Origin: an uncultured Eubacterium sp.
GTDB taxonomy: Bacteria > Bacillota > Clostridia > Lachnospirales > Lachnospiraceae
Direction of reading: 5' to 3'
Assembly (NCBI GenBank): GCA_934322085.1
Contig: CAKRGF010000020.1
Span: 1 to 47,344 of the forward strand
DNA length: 47,344 bases
The notes under the pieces were generated by a model. That model saw only the letters and a list, made by a program, of their open reading frames with translations, searched no databases and had not been told where the DNA came from. Shown piece after piece: positions 1-9,094 of this stretch (positions within the stretch are counted from its first letter, which is position 1; each line of letters starts with the position of its first letter). Made by a program: the position numbers and the translations under genes.

Positions 1-284
1 TGGTCTCTGCTCTTAATAACTATCAATAAAATCTTATGTCAGTTTTTTGAGTTTACACAAAACTTGAAACGGTCTCAGATTGTTTCCCATCTGTCAAACC
101 ACCAATCGGTCTCGCAACGATTTTTCATCACGTGGCATTCTCTTCAGCAATAATAATTCACTTTTGTCATCGGCCAATTCTTAATAAATATACTCATAAA
201 AATAAACAAGTAGATAAGAACAATACGTAATTTCGCCCCTCTCCCATCACCGGATTCTCCACGCATTCTCCGTCCAGTTCTCTA
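1..284. other. Edge region without a recognised gene
   Basis: I see no complete gene here. Short minus-strand reading frames exist but none has a good ribosome site or a motif I recognise. The region lies just downstream of the last gene of the natural-product locus, so it may hold decayed sequence or the 3' end of another gene whose body lies outside the window. Confidence 0.5.
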
Positions 285-821
285 TTACATTTCAGTCTTT
301 TTTAGTGTGATGGAATAATTTCCCTCTGTATATACCGTCAATATACAATTTTCTATGCATACTGTTTGAAATTTATTCGCGATAGATTCATCAAGCACAT
401 TTAATGTTGCAAAATTTTTATTTATTCCTACACCTAGATATTTTACATATGCCTCTTTTTTCGTCCATATCTCATAAAAGCGCCTAGTCATTTTATTTTT
501 TTCTTTTCCATTTAATATATAACATCGTTCTTTCTCATGATAGCATCTCTCCAAAATCTCTTGATGAATTTCTCCAACGCATTCTATGTCTACTCCTATC
601 GGGCGATTTTCACATAATGCAATCACGCCCGCACCTGTGGTATAAGAAATGTTGTATTCAATTATGCGAGATACTACAGCATATGGTTTTCCATATTTCC
701 CTTTTTTAATGGTAATCTCATTAGTAGAATCGATATATAAATTTGTAAGTTCTCTCATCAATAATTCGTGTAATGCTTCTCTATAATTTTTATTATTTTC
801 ATAATGTATATAATAAATCAT
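285..821 (-). CDS. Sfp-type 4'-phosphopantetheinyl transferase
   Basis: The enzyme would move the phosphopantetheine arm of coenzyme A onto a serine of a carrier protein, in the cytoplasm. The diagnostic motifs are visible: PIGVDIE, carrying the Mg-binding acid, in the middle, and WTKKEAYVKYLG in the second half. At about 178 residues it is shorter than Sfp (about 224) but within the range of compact members. I prefer the ATG at 821, which has AAAGG seven bases upstream; the frame is open to a TTG at 860. It is the last gene of the locus and lies about 170 bases after the BtrH-like gene, so it may be co-transcribed. The obvious partner is the acyl-carrier-like protein at 3406-3666. The family call is firm; the partner is inferred from context. 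Confidence 0.88.
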   Translation of the reverse strand: MIYYIHYENNKNYREALHELLMRELTNLYIDSTNEITIKKGKYGKPYAVVSRIIEYNISYTTGAGVIALCENRPIGVDIECVGEIHQEILERCYHEKERCYILNGKEKNKMTRRFYEIWTKKEAYVKYLGVGINKNFATLNVLDESIANKFQTVCIENCILTVYTEGNYSITLKKTEM

Positions 822-993
822 TACTTTACCTTTTGGCATTCTTTCCACCACACTCAACAAACATTAGTGTCCGCCATCCAAGCAGATATTGATAATTCAC
901 CTATTGCATGCCGCACCATAGTTTAGCGAAATAGTCTTACGGTATAACACCGGGAATAATCAATTAAAACAATAAAACTATAATTACCGTTTT

Positions 994-1935
994 TTACTTT
1001 ATCGAGGATTCTATTCTCGACCATAAATCCATCTCTTTTCTTAAAACATCTTTTATTTCACTATTAACTAACTCTAAATCATCTTTTCTCTCTTCTTCAT
1101 CAAAATATGATTTATACAAATTTAAACGGATATCAAGCCAGCGTTTTTCCAAATACGCAAATTCTGTTTTTAAATCAGAAAAACAGTGTTCTTGCATAAA
1201 TGAATCCACGAACATTTGGTTAGCCCTTTGACGCCCCTCTATTCTTTGTAAATATATGCCATTTAATTCCATATGTGAACGTGCTCTAAAATCATTATCA
1301 CTCATCTGTAGAAAAAAGTTTTTCGTCAACACATTAACAATACTATCGCAAGTCCTTTTTACATTTTCCTTAATATCAGTAATCGTTAAACTTGGTAGCG
1401 AAAATTTCTCTTTTAAATCTACTAACTGAATAACACCCTTCTTTTCTATATCCCGTACTATCGAGGAATACAAAGTTTCAAAATCCACCATAAATTCTAC
1501 ATATTTTCCCTGTCTTTCATCAAAAACTACATATTTATCATTACTTTTATCATAATCTGCAACCAAACTATAATGTTGCCAGTGAAACTTTTTCCAACTC
1601 ACACTCCCCTCTAACCAATTAAAGAGGTCAACGTAAAGGATTACATATCCTCTTTCTTTTTCTAATTGGCTAATAATAATATCTTTTAATTCATTTTTTT
1701 CAGGAACAGAAATCTCTGATACATCTGAAAATTGTTCCATTTCTAAAAAATAATTGCATATTGTCAGATTATAAAAATTATTATTTCCACCTGAAATCTC
1801 CTGATTTGCAATATACTCATATGAATTAAAATAAGCAAATCGTTCCGCTTCTTTTTTTAGAGTTAACAGCAAGGATAACTTCAAATTATTCATACATCCT
1901 AACCATACTTTGTTAAATGGTTTTATATATTTCAA
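994..1935 (-). CDS. BtrH/C39-like natural-product protein
   Basis: A soluble protein of about 313 residues. Its first 150 residues look like the cysteine-peptidase-C39-like fold of the butirosin protein BtrH: an early Cys (WLGCMNN, residue 14), a His in KKFHWQHYSLV near residue 121, and an Asp-rich segment (ADYDKSNDKYVVFDE) where C39-like domains have a conserved beta hairpin. BtrH itself transfers an aminoacyl group from a carrier protein, and related C39-like proteins occur in thiotemplated clostridial pathways such as closthioamide. The rest is helical and unrecognised. The start is probably TTG at 1935 with GGGGGAG five bases upstream; a TTG at 1953 is an alternative. Its placement after a radical SAM gene and a carrier-protein gene fits acyl or peptidyl transfer from the carrier. 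Family assignment is by pattern only. Confidence 0.55.
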   Translation of the reverse strand: MKYIKPFNKVWLGCMNNLKLSLLLTLKKEAERFAYFNSYEYIANQEISGGNNNFYNLTICNYFLEMEQFSDVSEISVPEKNELKDIIISQLEKERGYVILYVDLFNWLEGSVSWKKFHWQHYSLVADYDKSNDKYVVFDERQGKYVEFMVDFETLYSSIVRDIEKKGVIQLVDLKEKFSLPSLTITDIKENVKRTCDSIVNVLTKNFFLQMSDNDFRARSHMELNGIYLQRIEGRQRANQMFVDSFMQEHCFSDLKTEFAYLEKRWLDIRLNLYKSYFDEEERKDDLELVNSEIKDVLRKEMDLWSRIESSIK

Positions 1936-1954
1936 GAATTCTCCCCCTTCCAAA

Positions 1955-3388
1955 TCACCAAATATTTCTTAACTGCTCTTCTCTTAAAAGCAAAATTTTT
2001 TTCAAATATCTAAACTCGCATGGATTTACAAGTTCCATTTCCATTCGTAATACAATACATATTTTAATTATATATTTTTGAATCTTACAAAATGAACTAT
2101 CAGGAATGCCAACTGAATCTGTATTAATAAACGAGTTATAGTAACAATCTCCACCACATATATATCTAACATCGCACTCCTTGCAAACAGTGTTAGAATC
2201 AACATCTAAATTGTTTAAAAATCCTTTTTTAAACTGATGACTAACAATGTTACCCATTTCAAAATCTTCTATTCCAACAAAACTATCACAAGGATATATG
2301 CTTCCATCTGGACAAATAGAAATTTTATTAAATCCTGCCCCGCATCTTCTACAAACTCTTTTTCCTATCAGTATTCTTTTTAAAATCTTTCCAAAGTTAT
2401 CATTATCGTTCAATATGCACAAAAAGAAATCATACTCCTTTTCTTTGAATTTCTTTAAAAGAAATGTTTTTAAATCATCATACTTTGTTTTTAAACCAGC
2501 AAAATTGTGCGAATTATTCCGAATAAGTTTAAATTGCATATTTTTAAATCCTAGTTCAAAATTATGAGTCAGATTTTTTACAATATCATAATCAGCATCA
2601 GCAATAACAGAAAGAGCCGTCATATTTTTAAAATTACTAGAATAATCTTTACTTTCAAAAATATCTTTAATTCGTCTCACAACCAAATCATATGTGCCAT
2701 TGCCATTTTCATCTTTCCGATTATTGTTATGTACTTCTCTTACTCCATCAATACTAATTCCAATTGAAATATTATGTTTATCCAAAAATCCACATACTTT
2801 TTCATTTAATAGCTTTGAATTAGTACAAAGCCAAATCTTTATCCTTTTATTTTTCTTTCTTTTCAATTCTTCCGCATAAGAGACTGCATAAACAATCACA
2901 TCAAAATTCAAAAGTGGTTCACCACCACTCACAAAATCGATATGATAGTCAGACGCATTCGGAAATGCCTCAAAAACAAAATAATCTATGGTTTTTTTGA
3001 CCATTTCCTTAGAAAACGCCTTAATCTTTCCTTTGTATTTTTTTCCATATTTACCAAAACAATACCTACACCTAAAATTACACTCATATATAGGTGCAAA
3101 AGACATGTATACGTCATCAAAATCATCCTTAATCTTTTCTAGTTTGAAAGAATCACTTGCAACAATATTCCTTTCAAAAAAAAATTCTAATAATTTCATT
3201 TCCTCGATATTTTCTTTTTCCAATATCCCACCATAATATTTCTCTAGAGTTTTTTTGAATTTAGATGATATAATACACACAAAATCATTTACATAATCAT
3301 ATAAATAATTCTTTCCATCAAATTCAAACACAAAACTATGTATGAATTTTCCATCAAGGCTACTGTTAAATTTGTATTTCAATGACAT
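1955..3388 (-). CDS. Radical SAM/SPASM peptide maturase-like protein
   Basis: A 477-residue enzyme. The radical SAM cluster motif CNFRCRYC (Cys 103, 107, 110) is followed by SGGEPLLNFD and by GISIDG, typical of peptide-modifying members. The C-terminal SPASM region has Cys in RVCRRCGAGF, ICPDGSIYPCD, CKECDVRYICGGDCYY and SSFCKIQ, enough for auxiliary Fe-S clusters. About 95 residues precede the radical SAM domain, as in maturases with a peptide-binding front domain. The family makes carbon-radical crosslinks (often Cys thioether) in ribosomal peptides. Its neighbours, an acyl-carrier-like gene 17 bases upstream and a BtrH-like gene one base after its stop, recall the clostridial Cys-rich peptide maturase (CcpM) type. 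The substrate is unknown. The start ATG has AGGAGTTAAA in front. Confidence 0.85.
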   Translation of the reverse strand: MSLKYKFNSSLDGKFIHSFVFEFDGKNYLYDYVNDFVCIISSKFKKTLEKYYGGILEKENIEEMKLLEFFFERNIVASDSFKLEKIKDDFDDVYMSFAPIYECNFRCRYCFGKYGKKYKGKIKAFSKEMVKKTIDYFVFEAFPNASDYHIDFVSGGEPLLNFDVIVYAVSYAEELKRKKNKRIKIWLCTNSKLLNEKVCGFLDKHNISIGISIDGVREVHNNNRKDENGNGTYDLVVRRIKDIFESKDYSSNFKNMTALSVIADADYDIVKNLTHNFELGFKNMQFKLIRNNSHNFAGLKTKYDDLKTFLLKKFKEKEYDFFLCILNDNDNFGKILKRILIGKRVCRRCGAGFNKISICPDGSIYPCDSFVGIEDFEMGNIVSHQFKKGFLNNLDVDSNTVCKECDVRYICGGDCYYNSFINTDSVGIPDSSFCKIQKYIIKICIVLRMEMELVNPCEFRYLKKILLLREEQLRNIW

Positions 3389-3405
3389 TTTAACTCCTCC
3401 TTAAA

Positions 3406-3666
3406 TCACCATTCATTATTACATTTTTTAATGTTAACATAATCCACTAAATCATTTACTGTTTTTACTTTCGTATCGAATTCGTACTCAATTCCAAACT
3501 CCTTTTCTATATAAAGAATCATCTTAACAAAATCTATAGAAGATAACTGAAGAGATTCCGTTTCTTTTTCATAAAACAAATTTGTCTGACCACTTATTGA
3601 AATGTTTTCTATATCTATTTGCTCCCTTAAATACTTGATTAATTTGTCTAAAATCATCTTATTCAT
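3406..3666 (-). CDS. Acyl-carrier-like protein of peptide maturation locus
   Basis: An 86-residue acidic helical protein with the pattern of an acyl carrier protein. The segment LQLSSIDFVKMILYIEKEFG matches the usual DSLDxVEL site; Ser43 would carry phosphopantetheine, although the preceding Asp is replaced by Ser. The next helix (EFGIEYEFD) and the last one (VNDLVDYV) also match. It sits two bases after an ABC exporter gene and just before the radical SAM gene, and an Sfp-type transferase lies at the end of the same locus. Acyl-carrier-related proteins occur in some clostridial Cys-rich peptide systems, where their role is not established. It is not the housekeeping fatty-acid ACP: no fatty-acid genes are near and the DSL motif is altered. 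Confidence 0.75.
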   Translation of the reverse strand: MNKMILDKLIKYLREQIDIENISISGQTNLFYEKETESLQLSSIDFVKMILYIEKEFGIEYEFDTKVKTVNDLVDYVNIKKCNNEW

Positions 3667-3668
3667 AT

Positions 3669-5447
3669 TTATTCAATCCTTTCATTCATGATATATTGAT
3701 TTTTTTGTGTCAAATACATTTTTCTATAAAAGTTGCTGCTATTCATCAGATCTTCATGTTTTCCCGAACACATTACACGTCCCTGATGCAAAACAACAAT
3801 TCGGTCTGCAAATCTGGCAGAAGATAAACGATGTGTTATCAACACGAACGTTTTATTACGAGCTATCTCAGTAAATAACTCCAGCAATCGCTTCTCCTCT
3901 AACGGGTCAATTGCAGATGTGGGCTCATCTAATAGCATTATATTGGATTCTTTATATAGTCCTCTGGCAATTGCAAGTTTCTGCCACTGACCAATTGACA
4001 AATCCATCCCCCCAAATTTCCTTAACAAAATCATATCCAGTTGCTGCCCCAGATTATTGAGCCCAACCCGGCTTAATAAATCGCGATAAAAGGCATCGTC
4101 CTTCTCCTTCCCATACTCCCCTATCTGAATATTTTCTTTCACTGTCATATAATATTTTTGAAAATCCTGTAAAACAACCGAAAAAGATTGTTTTATGTTA
4201 TCCACCTTTATCCTATTTACGTCGTCGCACACAACCTCCCCCTCCGACACAGGCAGGATACCAAATAGTATCTTTGCTAACGTTGTTTTCCCTGCCCCAT
4301 TTGTTCCCACCAAGGCAATCGTTTCACCTTTTTTTATATTGAGCGAGATATCCTTAAGAACATAGCTGTCTTGTCCGGGATATCTATAGGACACATTACA
4401 TAGCTCAATTGCATTTTCTAATTGATAATTTTCGTTTTCCCTGTAATCTTTGTCCTGTAATAGAAAGATAACATAATTACAAACACTTGCAAATTCCTTC
4501 AAAACGCCAAAGGAAACCTCTGTTATTAAACCATTCACATTGTCAAAAAGGGTATGCAGGGAAGTAAATATTGTCACAAAACTGGCAATCGAAATATTTG
4601 CCTGCATAACTTCATACAGCAAAAATACAATGATGCCACAATATCCAACAAGAGTGAATATTTGAGCAGTAAGACGTATACGGAAATTTCTATTTTCCAT
4701 TTTTTTCTTTTTAACATTATATTTTTTCAACGAATCGACATATTTCTCTAAAAAAAATTCTGTCGCGCCCAAATATCTTGTCTCTTTTGCGTATTTTAAA
4801 TCATACATACACTGTTCATAATGCTTACATAATCTTTGCAGCTCGATGGTATCTTTTTCCGTCTGCCGATAATTTTTTGTTTGAAGCATATGACCAAATA
4901 GCTGAGGTATAAATATCAATAAAAGAACAAGCATAAGGGAAATATGAATTCTGGCCAAGAATATACTGACCACGAAAAAATATGGAATTCTGGCAAATAA
5001 AATAACAAACAACATATTGATAAATCTTGTCGCATGCTTTGCACCATTTTCCGCATTACACACTTTTTCGACTTCTTCCTTCGACTCAAAAGTCAAACTG
5101 CCTAAATGTTTTACACTATCCTGCAGTCTTTTATAAAAAATTTTATCCATCATAAAGGAGTACTTTTCTATCTCGCTATTATGTAGGGCAATCAAAATGT
5201 ATTCCAATATCACAGAGCCACCTAAAATCAACAAGCTTGCAACAATAGAGGAAAGTCTGAATTCATTGCTCTGCATGACCGCTTGTAGTTTTTCAAAGAA
5301 ATTTTGTGTACATATGACTACCAAACCACTGGAAATTCCATGTAAAATTCCCAAAATAATTGTCATTAAAAAATGCAGAAAAAAATCATGGCATAATATT
5401 TTAATCAATTCCCATATTGTTTTTACACTGGATATTTTTTGGCTCAT
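3669..5447 (-). CDS. ABC exporter, permease-ATPase fusion (second of pair)
   Basis: A 592-residue half-transporter with membrane helices over about residues 20-320 and an ATPase domain after about residue 350. Walker A is VGTNGAGKTTL, the signature is DLSIGQWQKLAIARG (Ile where Gly is usual), Walker B is IMLLDEPTSAID and the switch His is in LITHRLSSA. It overlaps the preceding exporter gene by four bases (ATGA), so the two are probably translationally coupled and form a heterodimer that exports the locus product. No C39 peptidase domain is fused at the N-terminus, so leader removal must be done elsewhere, perhaps by the S41 protease gene upstream. The degenerate signature may mark one weak ATP site, a common feature of heterodimeric exporters. 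Confidence 0.85.
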   Translation of the reverse strand: MSQKISSVKTIWELIKILCHDFFLHFLMTIILGILHGISSGLVVICTQNFFEKLQAVMQSNEFRLSSIVASLLILGGSVILEYILIALHNSEIEKYSFMMDKIFYKRLQDSVKHLGSLTFESKEEVEKVCNAENGAKHATRFINMLFVILFARIPYFFVVSIFLARIHISLMLVLLLIFIPQLFGHMLQTKNYRQTEKDTIELQRLCKHYEQCMYDLKYAKETRYLGATEFFLEKYVDSLKKYNVKKKKMENRNFRIRLTAQIFTLVGYCGIIVFLLYEVMQANISIASFVTIFTSLHTLFDNVNGLITEVSFGVLKEFASVCNYVIFLLQDKDYRENENYQLENAIELCNVSYRYPGQDSYVLKDISLNIKKGETIALVGTNGAGKTTLAKILFGILPVSEGEVVCDDVNRIKVDNIKQSFSVVLQDFQKYYMTVKENIQIGEYGKEKDDAFYRDLLSRVGLNNLGQQLDMILLRKFGGMDLSIGQWQKLAIARGLYKESNIMLLDEPTSAIDPLEEKRLLELFTEIARNKTFVLITHRLSSARFADRIVVLHQGRVMCSGKHEDLMNSSNFYRKMYLTQKNQYIMNERIE

Positions 5448-7192
5448 TGGTAATACCCCCTTTGCGTGTCATACATTTCGTAAAACAACCCTTCTTTTCT
5501 CATCAATTCATGAAAGTTCCCTGCTTCCTCCACTTGTCCTTCTGATATAACAACAATATTGTCGACAAATTTTATTGCCCCCAATCGATGAGTAATCAGA
5601 ATTGCCAACTCATCCCCAATCAATTTATCAAAGTCTTTATAAAATTGAACTTCAACCAATGGGTCAAATGCCGAAACCGGCTCGTCCAAAATATAGGCAG
5701 AAGATTTACGTATCATGGTTCTGGCAAGTGCAATTTTTTGCCACTCACCCCCTGAAAGTTCATTATTATTATCCACTTTCCCCACTACCGTATTTTCATT
5801 TTCTGAATATCGCCTCATCATCCCCCCTAAATTCAATTTATCTATAATGTCTTCAAAATCACCTGATTTTGAATAAAAATCTCCAATACGGATGTTTTCC
5901 GATAATGACAGATTATATCTGGCAAAATCCTGATGCAAAACAGAAAAAAAAGAACGCCTTTCTGCTGTGGAATAACTTCTCAGTTCTTTGCCATTGATAT
6001 AAATATTCCCATCATAATTATCATATAGACCCAGCATTAATTTGACTATTGTTGTTTTTCCCTGACCGTTCTCCCCCACAATGGCATACTTGTTTTTCGT
6101 CTGAAACACATAAGAGAAATTCTTCAATACCTCTCGGTCCGTGTTGGGATATTTGAAGGACACATTTTCAAACACTATCTCTTCCACCTTCCTATAAGGA
6201 AATGTGGGCTTACTTAATAATTCTTCGTTTTCGTCCAGGTTTATAAATGTTTCAAAATCCTGCAAGTATTCTTTTTTCCTTGCCATTTCCCGAATTATCT
6301 GAGTAAATTCCGTTGTAATTGTGCCTAACAAAGTAAGTAAATTCGTTGAGATTGCCATAAAGGCACCGATGGAATCACCAGTATCAAGCAAAAACAGTGC
6401 CAAAATACCAATCATAGAAATTGTGATTATGCCGGAAAAAATACTGTACAAATTGACCTTCCAAAAATAGGAATAAAACCCCTTCAAATATTTTTGTGTC
6501 ATTTTATCAAAACTTGTTTCCCATTTTGTTTGTATCCATTTTGAAAATCCAAAAACATTTCTCTCCAAATAAGATTCTTTACCCAGCAAAATGTCATTAT
6601 AATAATCGATTTCTCTCTGAAAAAAAGAAACCTCTTTATCCATTTCATAAACACTTTCGCCATTTTTCTTAGCTAAAAGCAGCAATGGTACATTTAAAAT
6701 AACAATCCCCAATGAACACAGGATGGAGTATTTAGCAACAATAACTACCGTACTGATTATGCGTATTATGACAGAGGCAAAGTTCATAGTAAGAAAGAAC
6801 GTCTCCGCAAATTCTATCTCTGCATTATTTATAACTCTGCTAAACTGGTCATTTATATCTTTGTTTTCGATATCTGAATATTTTAATCTTGCCGCTTTAT
6901 TCAAAAGCATGTAACGCAATCTTTCACTAAGACAAAAAATATGTTTTGTCATAAAAAATTCTTTTAGCTGATTTACTCCCCAGGAAAAAATCACGGAAAG
7001 AACAAGCAAAAACAGATTAAGTAATTCAATTTTCCCCTCTTGAATCGTCCAAATATCTTGTATTACAGAACTCAGAATCACGGTTTGCAACGCTGGCAAA
7101 AGTGATTCTGTCAAACATATAAAAGAGATAAAAACACTTGTATATGTGGAATAATAAAATGATATTTTACTCGTTTTAATTATTTTATACAT
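5444..7192 (-). CDS. ABC exporter, permease-ATPase fusion (first of pair)
   Basis: A 582-residue half-transporter. Hydrophobic helices fill roughly the first 300 residues, followed by an ATPase domain with Walker A VGENGQGKTTIV, signature ELSGGEWQKIALAR, Walker B AYILDEPVSAFD and switch LITHRLGAI. Unlike its partner downstream it keeps a canonical LSGGE signature, so the pair would have one strong and one weak catalytic site. The gene starts 18 bases after the S41 protease gene and ends inside the ATGA overlap with the second exporter. Similar permease-ATPase pairs without peptidase domains are common in RiPP loci. The substrate is inferred from context only. Confidence 0.85.
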   Translation of the reverse strand: MYKIIKTSKISFYYSTYTSVFISFICLTESLLPALQTVILSSVIQDIWTIQEGKIELLNLFLLVLSVIFSWGVNQLKEFFMTKHIFCLSERLRYMLLNKAARLKYSDIENKDINDQFSRVINNAEIEFAETFFLTMNFASVIIRIISTVVIVAKYSILCSLGIVILNVPLLLLAKKNGESVYEMDKEVSFFQREIDYYNDILLGKESYLERNVFGFSKWIQTKWETSFDKMTQKYLKGFYSYFWKVNLYSIFSGIITISMIGILALFLLDTGDSIGAFMAISTNLLTLLGTITTEFTQIIREMARKKEYLQDFETFINLDENEELLSKPTFPYRKVEEIVFENVSFKYPNTDREVLKNFSYVFQTKNKYAIVGENGQGKTTIVKLMLGLYDNYDGNIYINGKELRSYSTAERRSFFSVLHQDFARYNLSLSENIRIGDFYSKSGDFEDIIDKLNLGGMMRRYSENENTVVGKVDNNNELSGGEWQKIALARTMIRKSSAYILDEPVSAFDPLVEVQFYKDFDKLIGDELAILITHRLGAIKFVDNIVVISEGQVEEAGNFHELMRKEGLFYEMYDTQRGYYQ

Positions 7193-7209
7193 AACTACCT
7201 ACTCTCTTT

Positions 7210-8289
7210 CTAGTTTCTGGAATTGTTTTTATTGTTAAAACTATCTATAATACTCAAACAACATTTTAACTTATTTGTTTTACACATGTAATCAGGTGAT
7301 ATGCCCTTTCCCTCTATTCTCTCTTTACTTGGCAACAACATTTCATGAGTGCTGATTTTTAAACTTGTGCCATCTGCAAACTCATAACATTCTTGCATTA
7401 ACCCCTTACCATGTGTTTTTTCACCTACTAAAATAGCATTATTACAATATTTTAATGCACTAACTAACAGTTCAGCTGCACTAGCTGTATTTTTATTTAT
7501 AAGCACAAAGAAAACAACTGATTTCCCTGGATTTGCCGAGTTTATAAATTCATACTTATCATTATTATCACGAATAACCCCCATCGTACCTTTGTAGCAA
7601 AGTAGTCTTGCTACTTTTATACACTCTTCAACCACTCCTCCCATATTGTCACATAAATCTATTATTATATATCTCCCCCTATACATATTATATTTCTGAT
7701 AATTTTCTTGAACAATTTCGTACGTTCCATTTGAGAACTCACTTACTTTCATGTAAAAAATATTTTCAGAAATTCTTTTCGATATTATACCATTAGTTTT
7801 AGTTTGAATCTCAGTTAATATGTAAGTGCCTCTCTTACTACCATCATACAATTCTAAACAGATTCTGCCACTTTCTTTTTTACTATATAAAGCATATTCT
7901 AATTCTCCAACATTGCTATACTCTTCTCCATTTACCTTACACACTTGATCCCCCAGTTTCACCCCCTTCCTTGCTGCTTCGCTCCCTGGAATAATCTCTG
8001 AAATATAAATTCCGTTTTCTATAGCATCTCTAAATAAAATTCCATATTTTGTTTCATAATGTAATCCCCATTCATAATTTCCGCTACAATTTCCAACCAT
8101 ATAATCTGCATAAGGATCATTATATTTCGTTATAAATCCCAAAATCATCATATCAATTAATTCCTCTTCCTTGTATTTTCCTCCCCATAAACTTTTGCTT
8201 ATTATTAAATTAATTACCAGCGCAATCTTTTTATATTTTTCAAAAAAGCTATACAGGTAATCATAATCCATTTTTTCCTTTTCCATCAT
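7210..8289 (-). CDS. S41-family PDZ protease, cytoplasmic type
   Basis: A 359-residue C-terminal-processing-type serine protease. A PDZ domain is visible around GIYISEIIPGSEAARKG and GDQVCKVNGEE. The catalytic core follows with NTASAAELLVSALK (nucleophile Ser) and GEKTHGKGLMQ (general-base Lys). There is no signal peptide or N-terminal membrane helix, unlike most CtpA proteases, so it probably works inside the cell or at the membrane face. I start it at ATG 8289, just after the stop of the preceding gene, with GGGGATTGAA upstream; the frame is open to 8310. Together with exporters that lack a peptidase domain it is the best candidate for leader removal. S41 proteases are known in some RiPP loci, but the role here is inferred. 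Confidence 0.8.
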   Translation of the reverse strand: MMEKEKMDYDYLYSFFEKYKKIALVINLIISKSLWGGKYKEEELIDMMILGFITKYNDPYADYMVGNCSGNYEWGLHYETKYGILFRDAIENGIYISEIIPGSEAARKGVKLGDQVCKVNGEEYSNVGELEYALYSKKESGRICLELYDGSKRGTYILTEIQTKTNGIISKRISENIFYMKVSEFSNGTYEIVQENYQKYNMYRGRYIIIDLCDNMGGVVEECIKVARLLCYKGTMGVIRDNNDKYEFINSANPGKSVVFFVLINKNTASAAELLVSALKYCNNAILVGEKTHGKGLMQECYEFADGTSLKISTHEMLLPSKERIEGKGISPDYMCKTNKLKCCLSIIDSFNNKNNSRN

Positions 8290-8290
8290 T

Positions 8291-9094
8291 TCAATCCCCA
8301 TATTCTTCATAATTTGACAATATTTTTCTAATAGATCTAATAGTTTTCGCCATTTTTCCCTTATCCTCTATTGTAAAGTCAGAAATATCTATTTTTTCAA
8401 GTTTCTTCATTTGCAGATAAGCGCTATAATACGCACATACTTTAACAACTTCGCAAGCCGATTTATTCTTCTGATTAATACTACCACCATATAAAAAATC
8501 TGCCCCATAGCATGTTGGACATATAGGATACAAATAACAAGTATCAAAGCATTTTTTATCGACGAGTGCTCTTATATTAGTATAATCTTTCCTCATTAAT
8601 AAGTCTAGTTGTTCCTCTGTAAAAGTCATCGGCGTAATAAAATTGCATGGATATTTCTTACCATCAACATCTACGGTCATTAGTTCTCTCCCCACACCAC
8701 ACCATTTATACATTACTCTTTTATTTTCGCATCTTCCCACTTCTTGATTAATAATATTGGCAGGCGTCAATTGCGGATGTTCTATGTAATAGGTAACCAA
8801 TTTTTTTAACTCATTTTTTAGAGTAGCCACATTATGTCTATCACTCCAATCTATACCCATTGCCAAATTACAGTCAGAAAATCGAAAACCTTTTTTGTGA
8901 AAGAAAATAATATCATTTGAAAGATTTTTCAAACTATAGGGTGATACAGTCATTTTTACTTCTGGATTAATCCAATTAAATTTAAAGAAATGATAATCAA
9001 TTTTGTCATAAGAGTTACTTTTGGTCTTATTCGAATCCTTATGGCGATTGAATAATGCCTGTTTTTGACCAACGACTCGTGCCCATTCCTCCAC
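8291..9094 (-). pseudogene. Radical SAM/SPASM protein, C-terminal fragment fused to intron sequence
   Basis: The open frame codes about 267 residues, but only the later part, from roughly residue 30, looks like a radical SAM maturase: VKMTVSPYSLKNL, GIDWSDRHNV, then a SPASM region with CGVGRELMTVDVDGKKYPC, CFDTCYLYPICPTCYG and SACEVVKVC. The CxxxCxxC domain that binds the SAM cluster is missing. The first 25-30 residues come from the 5' part of a group II intron and start at a GTG next to AGAGG. The truncated protein cannot carry out radical SAM chemistry, although the SPASM part could still be made. Originally this was probably a second maturase of the locus, since its stop sits next to the S41 start. 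The exact join lies somewhere near 8990-9060. Confidence 0.75.
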
